Assembly: GCF_003713065.1 (NCBI RefSeq)
Contig: NZ_CP033433.1
Location: 3,783,001-3,847,000, forward strand
Source of the DNA: Cohnella candidum
GTDB taxonomy: Bacteria; Bacillota; Bacilli; Paenibacillales; Paenibacillaceae
Direction of reading: 5' to 3'
DNA length: 64,000 nucleotides
Made by a program: the position numbers and the translations under genes
Notes under the pieces: model-generated
The model's database searches: none
Seen by the model: the letters and a program-made list of their open reading frames with translations, nothing else
Told to the model about the DNA's origin: nothing
Shown here: one piece after another, positions 33,078 to 42,749 of the stretch
Layout of the letters: every line of letters begins with the position of its first letter
How positions within the stretch are numbered: the first letter of the stretch is position 1

Positions 33078-35963
33078 TTACTTAACAACAACGCGGAACT
33101 TGATTTGCTTGTTGTTAGCCGTGATCACAACTACGTCGAAGCTGTCGCCAGCAACAACCGTGTTGTAAGTTTTAGCAACACCGTTGGAGTCTTTCGTAAA
33201 GTTGCTGGTGTAAATCGACCAGGTCGACGGATCAGCAATTTCTACGCCGTATTGGTCAGTTACGACAACAGCGTCGTTCACGAGACCAGCGATCGTAGCA
33301 TATTTGTTGGTAAGCGGAGTCGTAGCCGAAACGCTAGAAACGTCAACGGATACTACAGCATCGGATTCCTTAACAACACTGTTTTTGGACTCAAGAGCCA
33401 ATTTGTCAGGTGCGGAAGCAGCTTTAGAAGCTTTAACCGTTTTGCTGACAACCAGAGTTTGATCAGCAGCATAAACGACTGCAGTTACAGTGACATCACG
33501 AGTATCTTTGTCACCATAAGCCGCATACGTACCCGGATCCGGTGCATACACGCGAAGTGCACTGCCGCCAACGATGGAAGCTCCGGAATCATTTTCGTTC
33601 AGTTGATAGAAGGAAGTCGGCAGAGCGACTTTGCTGCCATCAGCCAGAACGCCTTTTACCGGGATCGTTACATCGTACTTCGAGTTAACGGACCCGATCA
33701 CCGCTTGGTCATAGGCCGTTGCTGCGTCTTCAACAACATAGTCTTTGATGTCAGCGGCTTCTACGACGTTAGCAGAGAAGGTATACGTGCTGCTGGATAC
33801 TTCTTTGTACGTTCCGTCAAGGTTAAAGAGTTTAAACGTGATTGTTGCGGAACCTTTTTTCTTAGCATCAAGTTTAAACGTGTCAGCTGCGTTGTCAAGA
33901 ACATTGTACGTTACGCCATCGATTGTTACCGGAGCTTGTGCACCAGTAGTCACTACGTCAACAGTAGCGGTGTCGGAGGAAGCAACATACAAGCGATAGG
34001 TACCAGCGTCGCCAGACCACTTGCCGGTCATGTCAACAGCACGAGCATATTGGTCTTTTACAGCAACCTTCGAGAGGTCAACCGTGTCGTTAGCGCCAAC
34101 TGCATAAACTTTGTCAAGATCATTGATGCCGCTGATTACCGTTGCTGCTGCAGCATCAACCAAGGAAATGTTCAGTTGGTAAGATTTGAACGTGCTCGTT
34201 ACGATGCTGATGACTGCATTTTTAGCAGTTTGGCCAGCCGTGTCCAGAACAAGTTCGGTTTTGTTGTTAACATAGTCGCGAACGAAAGACAGCTTCTTCG
34301 ACGAAACCGAATCGTACGTAGAAGTACGAGTCATAGCGTTCAGCTTGTTAACGTCCGTCACTTCTTTACCGAATTGGTCGATTGCCGTGAAAGGAATTTT
34401 CACTTTCTCGCCCAGAACAGCAACTTCAGGTTGGGACAGCGTAATCGTGTCGACTTTAACGTTCTCGGAAACATTCACATCGTAAGATGCGGATTTGCCC
34501 GTGAAGTTAGAAATCAACATAACTTTGGACGTACCAGCTTTGAGCAATTGGCCGCTCGGCTTGTTCAGTTGAGCAACGATTTTCGAAACGCCGTCAATCG
34601 TTTTCGTCTGGAACGGGCCAGAAGCAGTGGATTGATCGAATTGCGGTACAACAGTCGTGTTTTGGCTCGTGATAACGACGTCTTTGTTCAGGTACGTCGT
34701 ATTCGTGACGCTGTTACCGTATTGGTCTTTAGCATCGACGATCAAGTAGAAGTCGTTCGGATCAGCGCCTTCTTCAAGCGTCTTGCTGTTCGGGTTGTAA
34801 ATGCCCGTGATTGCCAGCTCCGAAGCGCGAGCAGCATCGGATACGACCAGAACGCCGCTAACAAACGTATTGGAAGCGGAGTGCAGAACGCCAACCGTTA
34901 CTTTCTCGTCTTTCAAGAATCCGGCAGCAGAAGTGATGGCGATTTCGCCAGCGCTGCTGATCGTGTAAGTAGCGTTTGCTTTACCAACGCTCAGCGTAAA
35001 GCCGCCTTGGCTGGTAACATCTTCGCCGTATTGGTTGGACGCTTTGATGTTCGCATAGATCGTCGTGTTAGAAGCACGATCAACCGGAGCGTTCAACGAA
35101 GCGAATTCGATTTTCGAAACTTTCTCGTCTTGCGCGGTCAACGTTTTGGTCAGAGCCGTGTCGGTCAGACCGGAAACGGAAACCGTGTAATCGCCAGCCG
35201 TCAGTTTCGTTGCGAGTTCGAGCGTAGCCACTTTCTTGTCATCGGAGAAGGAAGCGGCTTTGGACAGGTTAACTGCCACGGAGCCTTTCTTCACAGCGAA
35301 CGTAGCTTTGGAAGTATCAACGGCTTTGTTGAAGGTCACTTGGATCTTCTTCGCGCCTGTTGCCGTTACGCTAGCCACTTCAACTGCAGCCGGTACAGCG
35401 ATCTTCTCGTAAACGGAGTAGGTAGCCGTTACAAGGATTTCACGCGTAGCAGCAGCTTTGTAAGTAGTCGGCAGGGTGATGCCGTTGTCAAGCAGTGCTT
35501 GGATGTAACCAGCAGCCCAGTTGTCAGCGCCGGCAACCGTTGCACCAGCAACAGGCTTCAGGCCGAGAACGTTAGCTGCAGCAACAGCGATTTGTTGAAC
35601 CGTAACGTTGCCGTTCGGGTCGAACTTGCCGCCGCCGACGCCAACTACGAGACCAGCAGCCTTAGCAGCTTCGATTTCTTCGAACGCCCAGTGGGAGCTC
35701 TTAACGTCGCTGAAGGATTGGGTCGTAGGCTTGGTGTCAACGTCCAGGCCTTTGAGCAGGTCGAGGATACGAGCCAGCTCAGCGCGGGTCATTTTGGATG
35801 CCAGCGCAGGATCTTGGCTTGCGCCAACGCCGCTGAAAATGCCTGCGGCTTTCAGCGCTTCGAATTTCTCAAGCGCCGTAGTAGGGGTTGCTGCCGAAGC
35901 TACGGACGCGAATGCGCCGAATGCAATAGCTGCGGACAGAAGAACGGATAAACTTTTCTTCAT
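33078..35963 (-). CDS. S-layer protein with three N-terminal SLH motifs
   Basis: A 961-residue secreted protein starting with a classic signal peptide (MKKSLSVLLSAAIAFGAFAS, cleavage near VASA-AT). Three SLH motifs occupy residues about 30-205 (FEALKAAGIFSGVG with MTRAELARIL; FSDVKSSHWAFEEIEAAKAA with KFDPNGNVTVQQIAVAA; ADNWAAGYIQALLDNGI), which bind pyruvylated secondary cell-wall polymer. The rest is a chain of Ig-like beta domains rich in Ala, Thr, Val and Lys with almost no Cys. Codon choice is strongly restricted, as in very highly expressed genes. A consensus promoter, a roughly 230-nt leader and a strong terminator point to the main paracrystalline surface protein. The in-frame start at 36035 would add 24 residues. 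Likely target of the glycan ligase encoded upstream. Confidence 0.9.
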   Translation of the reverse strand: MKKSLSVLLSAAIAFGAFASVASAATPTTALEKFEALKAAGIFSGVGASQDPALASKMTRAELARILDLLKGLDVDTKPTTQSFSDVKSSHWAFEEIEAAKAAGLVVGVGGGKFDPNGNVTVQQIAVAAANVLGLKPVAGATVAGADNWAAGYIQALLDNGITLPTTYKAAATREILVTATYSVYEKIAVPAAVEVASVTATGAKKIQVTFNKAVDTSKATFAVKKGSVAVNLSKAASFSDDKKVATLELATKLTAGDYTVSVSGLTDTALTKTLTAQDEKVSKIEFASLNAPVDRASNTTIYANIKASNQYGEDVTSQGGFTLSVGKANATYTISSAGEIAITSAAGFLKDEKVTVGVLHSASNTFVSGVLVVSDAARASELAITGIYNPNSKTLEEGADPNDFYLIVDAKDQYGNSVTNTTYLNKDVVITSQNTTVVPQFDQSTASGPFQTKTIDGVSKIVAQLNKPSGQLLKAGTSKVMLISNFTGKSASYDVNVSENVKVDTITLSQPEVAVLGEKVKIPFTAIDQFGKEVTDVNKLNAMTRTSTYDSVSSKKLSFVRDYVNNKTELVLDTAGQTAKNAVISIVTSTFKSYQLNISLVDAAAATVISGINDLDKVYAVGANDTVDLSKVAVKDQYARAVDMTGKWSGDAGTYRLYVASSDTATVDVVTTGAQAPVTIDGVTYNVLDNAADTFKLDAKKKGSATITFKLFNLDGTYKEVSSSTYTFSANVVEAADIKDYVVEDAATAYDQAVIGSVNSKYDVTIPVKGVLADGSKVALPTSFYQLNENDSGASIVGGSALRVYAPDPGTYAAYGDKDTRDVTVTAVVYAADQTLVVSKTVKASKAASAPDKLALESKNSVVKESDAVVSVDVSSVSATTPLTNKYATIAGLVNDAVVVTDQYGVEIADPSTWSIYTSNFTKDSNGVAKTYNTVVAGDSFDVVVITANNKQIKFRVVVK

Positions 35964-36032
35964 AACCTTTTTTTCTCCTCCTCGAGAAAACATCTGTTTG
36001 TCTTGCATGGAAGAATGATAGCTCGAATCTCT

Positions 36033-36050
36033 CATCGATGTTTCACCCCC
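36033..36050 (-). promoter_or_regulatory. Upstream in-frame start with strong ribosome site
   Basis: Minus strand GGGGGTG (36044-36050), 8 nt, ATG at 36033-36035. This ATG is in frame with the S-layer start 72 nt downstream (GGAGGAG 11 nt before ATG 35963). Either the leader encodes a 24-residue extension of the signal peptide or translation begins at both sites; the codons before Met 25 (RGGEKKV) are simply the second ribosome site read as protein. Confidence 0.6.
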
Positions 36051-36195
36051 TTCCCTGAGTTGAGCATTGTCTATAATGGGTGTCTGCAATCGCGGTCTCT
36101 ATTCTATGTAGATACCTGTCGCAGAAACTCGTTAACAAGGTGATCCTGCCGAAGAAAAACACAAAATAGGCAGGGTAAAATATGCCACTTTCCCC

Positions 36196-36224
36196 ATTAT
36201 ACATGAGGTCCATATGAAGCGCAA
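36196..36224 (-). promoter_or_regulatory. SigA promoter of the S-layer gene and long leader
   Basis: Minus strand TTGCGC (36219-36224), exactly 17 nt, TATAAT (36196-36201). Transcription would begin near 36189, leaving about 225 nt of leader before ATG 35963. Another possible -10 (TATACT with ATGACG 17 nt before it) lies further upstream near 36400-36430. The 380-nt gap 36090-36470 holds these promoters and no recognisable gene. Confidence 0.65.
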
Positions 36225-36473
36225 ACGCATATTTTACGAGAGTCGTAGATTGCGAGGCAGGCGCCCCGCTCATTTGATACATGTTGTTAAACGCACCAGA
36301 CGGATAAAAGTTGCGGCGAAACGAAAATTGATTCGATTATTTTTTACGAAAATGTTTCGTAAGCCTCATGCACCGTTTAATATGTATGGCGTTTTTGCTT
36401 CTTTAGTATAACTTGGACCTTGATTTTCGTCATCGCTTAACTTTTTCCTTTTGCGCCAAGGAAGTGCAGAATT

Positions 36474-36512
36474 AAGGAGCCGACCCGTGATATCCATGGG
36501 CCGGCTCCTTTT
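36474..36512 (-). terminator. Terminator of the C-terminal-SLH protein gene
   Basis: Inverted repeat AAGGAGCCGACCC / GGGCCGGCTCCTT (one mismatch), 11-nt loop, 6 nt from the stop codon. The T tract on the minus strand is short (TTAATT), so efficiency is uncertain. Confidence 0.6.
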
Positions 36513-36517
36513 AGGTG

Positions 36518-39500
36518 TTAGCTGAAGTTTTTCGGGAAAATCTTGGTGAATTTCTGCAGAAGCTTAACCGTGATCGCACCAGCTTCAGCTCGAGTCAGGT
36601 TTGACTTCGGATTAAAGTTGTACATTGGTTTTTTCTGTCCCGGGATGGTTACAGGCGTACCGCTCATAACACCCGCTTTGGTTACCGCCAAGATAGATGG
36701 TCTCGCATAAATCTGAGCACTGGCCGAATCCACAAACGCTTTAGCGAGTGCAGCCTCTAGCTTGGAATCGTTGACAGCGAGTTTGAGTTTAAGTGCTCTG
36801 GCGATCATGACAGCTGCATCCTCACGGGTAACCTTGATGTCTGGGCCAAACGAACCCTCGGATAATCCGCTGACGATACCCGCTCTAGCCGCCGTCTCGA
36901 TGTGCTCATAATCCCATGTTGCGGATTTGGCCCCGGGGACAACATCCGTGAAAGACTGATTATCGTCATAGTTGAGTTTAATGTTCAGGCCTTTTACGAG
37001 CAATGTCGCGAACTCACCGCGTGTTGTCTGATCGTCAGCTCCGAATTCGTCGAAACGCAGATTCGTCATGATGCCCTTCGAATAAAGACCATTAAGGATA
37101 TTGCGCGCCCACGGGTGGTTCGTAATATCGCTGTACCCGGACTTCAGTTTGCCTACCATGTAGTAACCAAACTCATCAAATGGTACGGTCACCGTATGTT
37201 TTTTCATATCCACTTCGCCACCGACGTTCTCCCATACGCCTTTGTCCGTAAAGCGGAACGCCGATATCGTATATGAGACCTCGTCAACAACATTTTCATT
37301 GAAGGATAATTTCAGCGTACCCCTGTTAGAAGGTATAATTTTACGCTCTTCCGGTATCGGATCGGATGGATCAGCGAAAGCGCGCACCGTATTTCCTTCG
37401 ATAAAGTAGGGCGCCTGTCCGTTAATCGCAGGCTTATACAGAGGAGAGGTTTTATCCCCTTCTTCTCCCCAGCCTCCGTTAATCCAATAAATTTGTGAGA
37501 CGCGCGTGAATTTGCCGGTCGTCTCGGTGGAGTTAAAACGCTGTACGTTGATGTCCGGAATCGTAATCGTTGTCGCTCCTGAATTGGACCTTCCATCCGC
37601 ATCGCGGTTAATAATGTTTCCGTAATCGTTGCGTCGGTCAACGACTCCGTCTTTCGGGTCCGCAATACCGAACAGCAATTTGTTGTCGGTATAAAACTTG
37701 TAGACTCCAGCTGAATTCGGCTGTGCGGACTTCAGTACTGTCCCTTTGGGGAATGAGAGCTCAACCGTCTTATTGAAGACGCTAAGCTTTGTTGCCATAG
37801 CCTGCATGTACTGCGAGTCGACCTGAATAGCTGAAGTGTAGTACACATTGATCTTGTCGTTAATGCTGCCCTGCGGTCTGACGATCTGAATCTTAATCGA
37901 TGTCAGCTTATCCGGCTTCAGCCCTACAAAATCGTAAACGAATCGGTTGTTCACGTCCTGGCGTTTGGTAGATGATACTCCGTTGATCAAGACGTCCGTA
38001 GCGCCTTCCGCTTCAATATCAAAGCGAACGAAGTTCTTGTTCACGACGATATCGTTTCCTACAGTCGGTTGTGGAGATAAGATCCGATAAGCTGATACTT
38101 CGCGCACGATTTCGAGCCGCTGATTCGTACGGGCTCCTGTTGAGTTGATCAATTCCAGGTTGTATACATGGGACCCAGGGACGGTAAAGTCGATATTCTT
38201 AATCCGCAGGATAAAGTTATCCTGATCACCGGCGAAGTCGTATTTCAAGCTGCCGAAATTGCCCGACAAACCGTCGCTGCCATCTTCAATTAACTCAGAC
38301 GAAGATGGATCCGCAAGCTGTTTGGTGAAGATGGTATCGGAACCGAATTTCAAATTTACAGTGGTGGCTCCGCCACCTTTGATAACCAAATCGTATTTCA
38401 ATTGGCTTGTCGTGTATTTGCTGTCCTTGAAAAGGAACTCCGGAGACACTGGGAAAATCCGATCCATGATGTCTTGCGTGTAAGGCGGATCCTTAACGGT
38501 GGAATCCGGCAGCGCCTGCCGATCGGAGTCCAGAGCCGGCGCAACAGTCGGCTGGAATTTATCGATCCTTGAGACGTTCGTGTCGATAATGTAGATTCGG
38601 ATTTCCTTGCGGATCTCCCTTACAATGCCATTCACTGTGGTTTTTCCAACAAAAACGATTCGATTTTCCCCGAAAGATAATGGGCTGTCATCTGCACCAA
38701 CCGTTAATTCCAAATTGAACTTTCGATTGGTACTATCTACGCCCAAAACAGGGTCGGCAGGCGTTACGCCGTTCACGAAATATTCGGAAGAAGTATAGTT
38801 CTTAAACCCGATGTACTCCCCGGATACCGTAATTTTATTATCTTCTCGCGAATCGAAATACTTGGTCATGCCATCATAAATATCCGCCACGTAGATGTAG
38901 TCTTGCGTAGAGTAGTTGATACTCGCCGAGTAACCTGCTTGTGACGTACCCAACGTAAATCTGACTTTCTGCTGGCCGCTGTTGAAGCCTGTGATTTTAT
39001 ATGCATAGTAACCTTTGGCGTCATCTGCCATAATGCTGCCATTGTCGATGACCAAAGCAGTGTTTCCTAAAGGCAAATAAACACCGTTCAAATCCGGAGA
39101 ACCCGCCCCAGGTGCCGTTTTCACCAGGACCCAGAAATCCTGGTCACTGACTTCCGCACCATCAAGCGGCATCTTGGTGATATTGTCGAAGTCTGTACCG
39201 GTCTCATCATAATTCGGCAGGTAGTACATTTTCTCGATCAAGGTTTCCCCTGGGAGAAAAGTGAACTTACCCGAGTAGGTCATGGAGGTGCCCTTATACC
39301 CGACAACGAGATTAAAGGTTTGGTTCTTCAAATCCGCCGTGTTATCGCTGTTGGGCTTAAAAGTAAAATAGTCGGTCGTAAAAGTGATCAACCGATATTG
39401 CGGGGTGATCCCATCATTACCTGGAATAATCGTCTCGCTATCCGTAGGAGTGAAGGCGATCGTCGTCTTCGAAGACGAATCATTGATGTAGTAATCAGCA

Positions 39501-40468
39501 TTTCCTTCAAATGGAATATTGGCATCATAAGGAACAAGCAGGGTGAACTGCAGAAGGGCTTGGTTGCCAAGGCCAGCATACCCTGAAGTCACGATTGGGT
39601 TACTGTTGTTCATCAACTCAGTCTCATCGGTGCCGCCAACGATCAGCTTCATGCTCGTGAAGGGTTGTGTTTTGTTGAAAGCGTAAATGGATCGGTTAAT
39701 GACAACCGAATCGGATAAGCTCTTGATCGTAATCGTCAAATCGTTCAAGCCCGGCTGCAGTGCAAGGGACGGTGAATAAAAGGTGCCATCGTCCATGACG
39801 GAACCGATAATCGCTTTACCCCCGTTAATGGCAACGGACATGCTGTTAATGTTCTTGGCAACACCTTGGAGCGTTACGCTGGTGCTCTCAACAACCGCCG
39901 GAGAGCCTTCGCTCAGCACGGTTGAAGTCCCCCCGCCGTTTACTTTCAAGCTTTGCAGGTAGGGTACACGGTCATATAGGATATAGAACGTATCCGAACG
40001 CTCGACGCTTCCGGTAAGTCCGGTAAACGTAATTTTGTTCATTCCGCTGAACAAGGTGAGATTATTGGCCGTGAAGCGGTTTGTTGACCCCGTATCGGCC
40101 AATACCGTTCCGGCCGTAGTCCTAGTAGAGTCCACATCCCATCTCGTCGTGCCAGAGGAATCGCCTTTCGGGATCAATTGCTCGATCTTCACCTTCAGGG
40201 AGTCTTTGCTCACGCTTGTGAATGTACCTGTGACCGTAAAGGTAGGACTTGTCGTCGTATAGACGGTGTCGCGGCTCAAGAAAAGAGTAGGATCGCTATT
40301 GTCCGTTGTGCTCAATTTGGAAGTGTTGCCGAATTCAACGATATCGGGAATAAAATAAGTGGCGGTCGCGCCAGCGGCATGCGCTTGTTTAGCCAGCCCA
40401 GGCGGGAGCAGGGACAAGATGAGCAGCCCCATCATCAACCACGCCATCGCTCGCTTCATTCGTTGCAT
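36518..40468 (-). CDS. Large surface protein with three C-terminal SLH motifs
   Basis: A 1316-residue secreted protein. The signal peptide spans residues 1-31 (two membrane-like MMGLLILSLLPPGLA residues, end KQAHA-AG). The body is a series of Ig-like beta domains, several opening with a T/V-rich strand and an AxxxNSMSV-type turn, without a recognised enzymatic motif. Residues about 1120-1310 hold three SLH motifs (ITNHPWARNILNGLYSKGIM with TTRGEFATLL; FTDVVPGAKSATWDYEHIET with VTREDAAVMIARA; FVDSASAQIYARPSILAVTK with LTRAEAGAITV). Placement of SLH at the C-terminus suggests a wall-attached accessory protein rather than the lattice subunit. ATG has AAGGAGAG 9 nt before it. Confidence 0.85.
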   Translation of the reverse strand: MQRMKRAMAWLMMGLLILSLLPPGLAKQAHAAGATATYFIPDIVEFGNTSKLSTTDNSDPTLFLSRDTVYTTTSPTFTVTGTFTSVSKDSLKVKIEQLIPKGDSSGTTRWDVDSTRTTAGTVLADTGSTNRFTANNLTLFSGMNKITFTGLTGSVERSDTFYILYDRVPYLQSLKVNGGGTSTVLSEGSPAVVESTSVTLQGVAKNINSMSVAINGGKAIIGSVMDDGTFYSPSLALQPGLNDLTITIKSLSDSVVINRSIYAFNKTQPFTSMKLIVGGTDETELMNNSNPIVTSGYAGLGNQALLQFTLLVPYDANIPFEGNADYYINDSSSKTTIAFTPTDSETIIPGNDGITPQYRLITFTTDYFTFKPNSDNTADLKNQTFNLVVGYKGTSMTYSGKFTFLPGETLIEKMYYLPNYDETGTDFDNITKMPLDGAEVSDQDFWVLVKTAPGAGSPDLNGVYLPLGNTALVIDNGSIMADDAKGYYAYKITGFNSGQQKVRFTLGTSQAGYSASINYSTQDYIYVADIYDGMTKYFDSREDNKITVSGEYIGFKNYTSSEYFVNGVTPADPVLGVDSTNRKFNLELTVGADDSPLSFGENRIVFVGKTTVNGIVREIRKEIRIYIIDTNVSRIDKFQPTVAPALDSDRQALPDSTVKDPPYTQDIMDRIFPVSPEFLFKDSKYTTSQLKYDLVIKGGGATTVNLKFGSDTIFTKQLADPSSSELIEDGSDGLSGNFGSLKYDFAGDQDNFILRIKNIDFTVPGSHVYNLELINSTGARTNQRLEIVREVSAYRILSPQPTVGNDIVVNKNFVRFDIEAEGATDVLINGVSSTKRQDVNNRFVYDFVGLKPDKLTSIKIQIVRPQGSINDKINVYYTSAIQVDSQYMQAMATKLSVFNKTVELSFPKGTVLKSAQPNSAGVYKFYTDNKLLFGIADPKDGVVDRRNDYGNIINRDADGRSNSGATTITIPDINVQRFNSTETTGKFTRVSQIYWINGGWGEEGDKTSPLYKPAINGQAPYFIEGNTVRAFADPSDPIPEERKIIPSNRGTLKLSFNENVVDEVSYTISAFRFTDKGVWENVGGEVDMKKHTVTVPFDEFGYYMVGKLKSGYSDITNHPWARNILNGLYSKGIMTNLRFDEFGADDQTTRGEFATLLVKGLNIKLNYDDNQSFTDVVPGAKSATWDYEHIETAARAGIVSGLSEGSFGPDIKVTREDAAVMIARALKLKLAVNDSKLEAALAKAFVDSASAQIYARPSILAVTKAGVMSGTPVTIPGQKKPMYNFNPKSNLTRAEAGAITVKLLQKFTKIFPKNFS

Positions 40469-40616
40469 CGGTTAATCTCTCCTTCAGAGGAAGTGTTTGC
40501 CTAGTTTTGCGGATTACTATTATGTATCGGCACTTCGCTCCTCTCAGTTTAGTTCGATTGGTCCTATTTCGACGCCATAGAGGAGTGGAACTTTCTTCCT
40601 ACAAGTCTCTTAGACA

Positions 40617-40652
40617 GCAAAAAGCCCCCGAGAGTTGCGGCTCTCGAGGGCT
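40617..40652 (-). terminator. Terminator of tagO
   Basis: Minus strand AGCCCTCGAGAG / CTCTCGGGGGCT, loop of 6 nt, followed by TTTTT. It is about 32 nt after the tagO stop and separates it from the upstream leader of the large SLH protein gene. Confidence 0.85.
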
Positions 40653-40683
40653 CCATTTTGTATACACAATTCACTCTAAAATG

Positions 40684-41823
40684 TTACTTCGAACGGCTCT
40701 CCGTTTGCGGCTTCAAGCGGGCCAGCAAATTGATCACCGGACGGCGCGACTTGTCGACGATGCCGATCAACTCGGCGCCGATCTGGAGCAGGAACACCAG
40801 CACGCAGATAACGATGAACGTCACCCAGTTGCCGAAGCCCGTCTTCGTCAGCGCGGATTGCAGCACGGCGCAGGCGCCGAAGAATGCCGCGATTCCGTAG
40901 ATCATCAAAACGGTCTTGCGGTGGCTGAAGCCCAGCTGCTGCAAGCAGTGATGAAGATGGCCTTTATCGGCCTTCATCAGCGGCTTCTTGTTCACCCAGC
41001 GGCGTACGATCGCGAAGAACGTATCGGACAGCGGCACGCCGATGATGAGCAGCGGCGTCACGAAGGAGATCACGGTGATCTGCTTAAATCCGAGCATGGA
41101 CAGCATCGCCAGGCTGAATCCAAGGAACAGCGCGCCCGAGTCGCCCATGAAAATTTTCGCGGGATGGAAGTTGAAATACAAGAAACCGAGAATGCTGCCG
41201 AGCAGCACGACGGACAAGAGCACGACGGTACCGTTGCCCATGATGACGCCCATGCCCATGATGCTGGCGATAGCGATGGCGGATACGCCGGCAGCCAGCC
41301 CGTCCAGGCCGTCGATCAGGTTGATCGCGTTCGTAACCCCGACGATCCAGAAAATCGTCAGCGGAATGCCGATCCACTCGCCCAGCGGCTGCATGGCGGA
41401 TCCGAACGGAATGTTTACGATATTCATTTTAATATCGAAGCCGAAAACAACGATGCACGCGGCCCCGATCTGTACGAGAAATTTCAACTTGGCGTTCAAA
41501 TCGAAACGGTCGTCGAGCGCGCCCAGCAGGATGATCACCGTGCCTCCGGTCAGGAGGGCGCCGATCAGGTTGCGGTTGCTGGCCATCATCAGGTTGTCCG
41601 GGATGATCAACATCAGCAGCAGAACGACGAGCGTGAATGAAGCGTAAATGGCGAGACCACCCAAACGCGGCATGATGCGCGAATGGACCTTCCGGGCGTT
41701 CGGGACGTCGACGGCGCCGACGCGGAACGCGAACTTCTTAACGAGCGGTGTAAGCATGAGTGCCAGCGCGAGCGCCGCGATGAAGCCGGAAATTCCGATT
41801 CCGATCATATAGCCTGTTGGCAT
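40684..41823 (-). CDS. tagO: Undecaprenyl-phosphate GlcNAc-1-phosphate transferase (TagO/WecA family)
   Basis: A 379-residue membrane enzyme that starts wall polymers by transferring HexNAc-1-phosphate from UDP-sugar to undecaprenyl phosphate. About 11 helices are present. MraY/WecA-family loops are clear: ARKVHSRIMPRLGGLAIY, NAINLIDGLDGLAAGVSAI (catalytic aspartates), KIFMGDSGALFLGFSLAML and DKGHLHHCLQQLGFSHRK. ATG 41823 follows AAGGGGAG by about 7 nt; the eight-codon longer frame is unsupported. With tagA and csaB next to it, it most likely primes the secondary cell-wall polymer that holds the S-layer. Confidence 0.92.
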   Translation of the reverse strand: MPTGYMIGIGISGFIAALALALMLTPLVKKFAFRVGAVDVPNARKVHSRIMPRLGGLAIYASFTLVVLLLMLIIPDNLMMASNRNLIGALLTGGTVIILLGALDDRFDLNAKLKFLVQIGAACIVVFGFDIKMNIVNIPFGSAMQPLGEWIGIPLTIFWIVGVTNAINLIDGLDGLAAGVSAIAIASIMGMGVIMGNGTVVLLSVVLLGSILGFLYFNFHPAKIFMGDSGALFLGFSLAMLSMLGFKQITVISFVTPLLIIGVPLSDTFFAIVRRWVNKKPLMKADKGHLHHCLQQLGFSHRKTVLMIYGIAAFFGACAVLQSALTKTGFGNWVTFIVICVLVFLLQIGAELIGIVDKSRRPVINLLARLKPQTESRSK

Positions 41824-41954
41824 CTTTAACTCCCCTTTTATAAGCACCGAGTAGAATTATAAACCCGGCGCCCGGAATTCAACAAGGCGATTTTCTCGTC
41901 GTTTTCCGGCATATTGGTTCATTTCCGCCATTTTCATGAATTTTCACAAACGTT

Positions 41955-42722
41955 TTAGCCCTGTTTGAGGACCTTATCTCCGTCCCTCATCACTTTGAGG
42001 GCGAATTTCGGCAATACCAACATTCTCCTATAACGGGAAGGTTCCTGTAATAAACGGTAAAACCATTCCAGCCGCATTTTCTGAAAAAGCTTCGGCGCGC
42101 GCTTCAGCTTGCCGGCGATGACGTCGAAACTTCCTCCCACGCCCATCATCACGGGTACCTGCAGCGTGCTCTGATACTTGGCCAGCCATGCCTCTTGGGT
42201 CGACATCGAACGGGCTACGAATAGCAGGTCCGGCGCGGCTTCCCGGATGGCGGCGACCACCGCGCCGTCCTCTTTATCGGTAAAATAACCGTCGCGATAG
42301 CCCACGAAACGGACGCCCGGATACAGTTTCTGCAAATTCGCGTGTGCCGTCGAAATGATTTCTTCGGTCGTTCCCAGCAGGTAAACCTTCCATCCCCGCA
42401 GGTCGCCTTCGCGAAGCAGCTCGTGCATCAAATCGAAACCGGTCACGCGCTCCTTCACGGGTTCTCCCACGTGCCGGGCCGCCCAGACGACGCCGGCTCC
42501 GTCAGGTACGACGAGATCGGCGGTCTTCAAGGCCCGCTGAAACTCTCGGTCCTCGAATCCGGCCATCAGCATGATCGGGTTGCCGGTCACGATTCGGTGC
42601 GAACGGCGGTTTTCCACCGCGTCCACCAGATATCGGACCGTTTCTTCCATATTCATTTTCGAAAACGAGACGCCGTACAGCGACACCGTCGGGTAGGCTC
42701 GTTCGTTCGTAGCGGAACTCAA
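41955..42722 (-). CDS. tagA: WecG/TagA/CpsF family glycosyltransferase (GT26)
   Basis: A 255-residue GT26 enzyme. In teichoic-acid synthesis TagA adds ManNAc to the lipid-linked GlcNAc made by TagO; here it should add the second sugar of the secondary wall polymer. Signatures are IVTGNPIMLMAGFEDREF, DLVVPDGAGVVWAARH (catalytic aspartate), RVTGFDLMHELL, LLGTTEEIISTAHANLQKLY, PDLLFVARSMSTQEAWL and GVGGSFDVIAGKLKRAP. The start is TTG 42722 with GAGGAG about 11 nt upstream, slightly far. It lies 27 nt from the csaB stop in the same operon. Confidence 0.88.
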   Translation of the reverse strand: MSSATNERAYPTVSLYGVSFSKMNMEETVRYLVDAVENRRSHRIVTGNPIMLMAGFEDREFQRALKTADLVVPDGAGVVWAARHVGEPVKERVTGFDLMHELLREGDLRGWKVYLLGTTEEIISTAHANLQKLYPGVRFVGYRDGYFTDKEDGAVVAAIREAAPDLLFVARSMSTQEAWLAKYQSTLQVPVMMGVGGSFDVIAGKLKRAPKLFQKMRLEWFYRLLQEPSRYRRMLVLPKFALKVMRDGDKVLKQG

Positions 42723-42749
42723 AACGCGACACTCTCCTCGCTCACTATG

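Noticed and set aside
33105..35951. A 948-codon open frame on the strand opposite the S-layer gene
   Set aside because: The S-layer gene avoids TTA, CTA and TCA codons because of its strong codon bias, which removes stops from the antisense frame. The antisense product has no signal peptide, domain or sensible composition.
40507..41640. A 377-codon plus-strand frame opposite tagO
   Set aside because: The minus strand encodes a complete TagO with all motifs. The plus-strand product is an Asp/Glu/Gln/His-rich shadow typical of antisense to hydrophobic helices.
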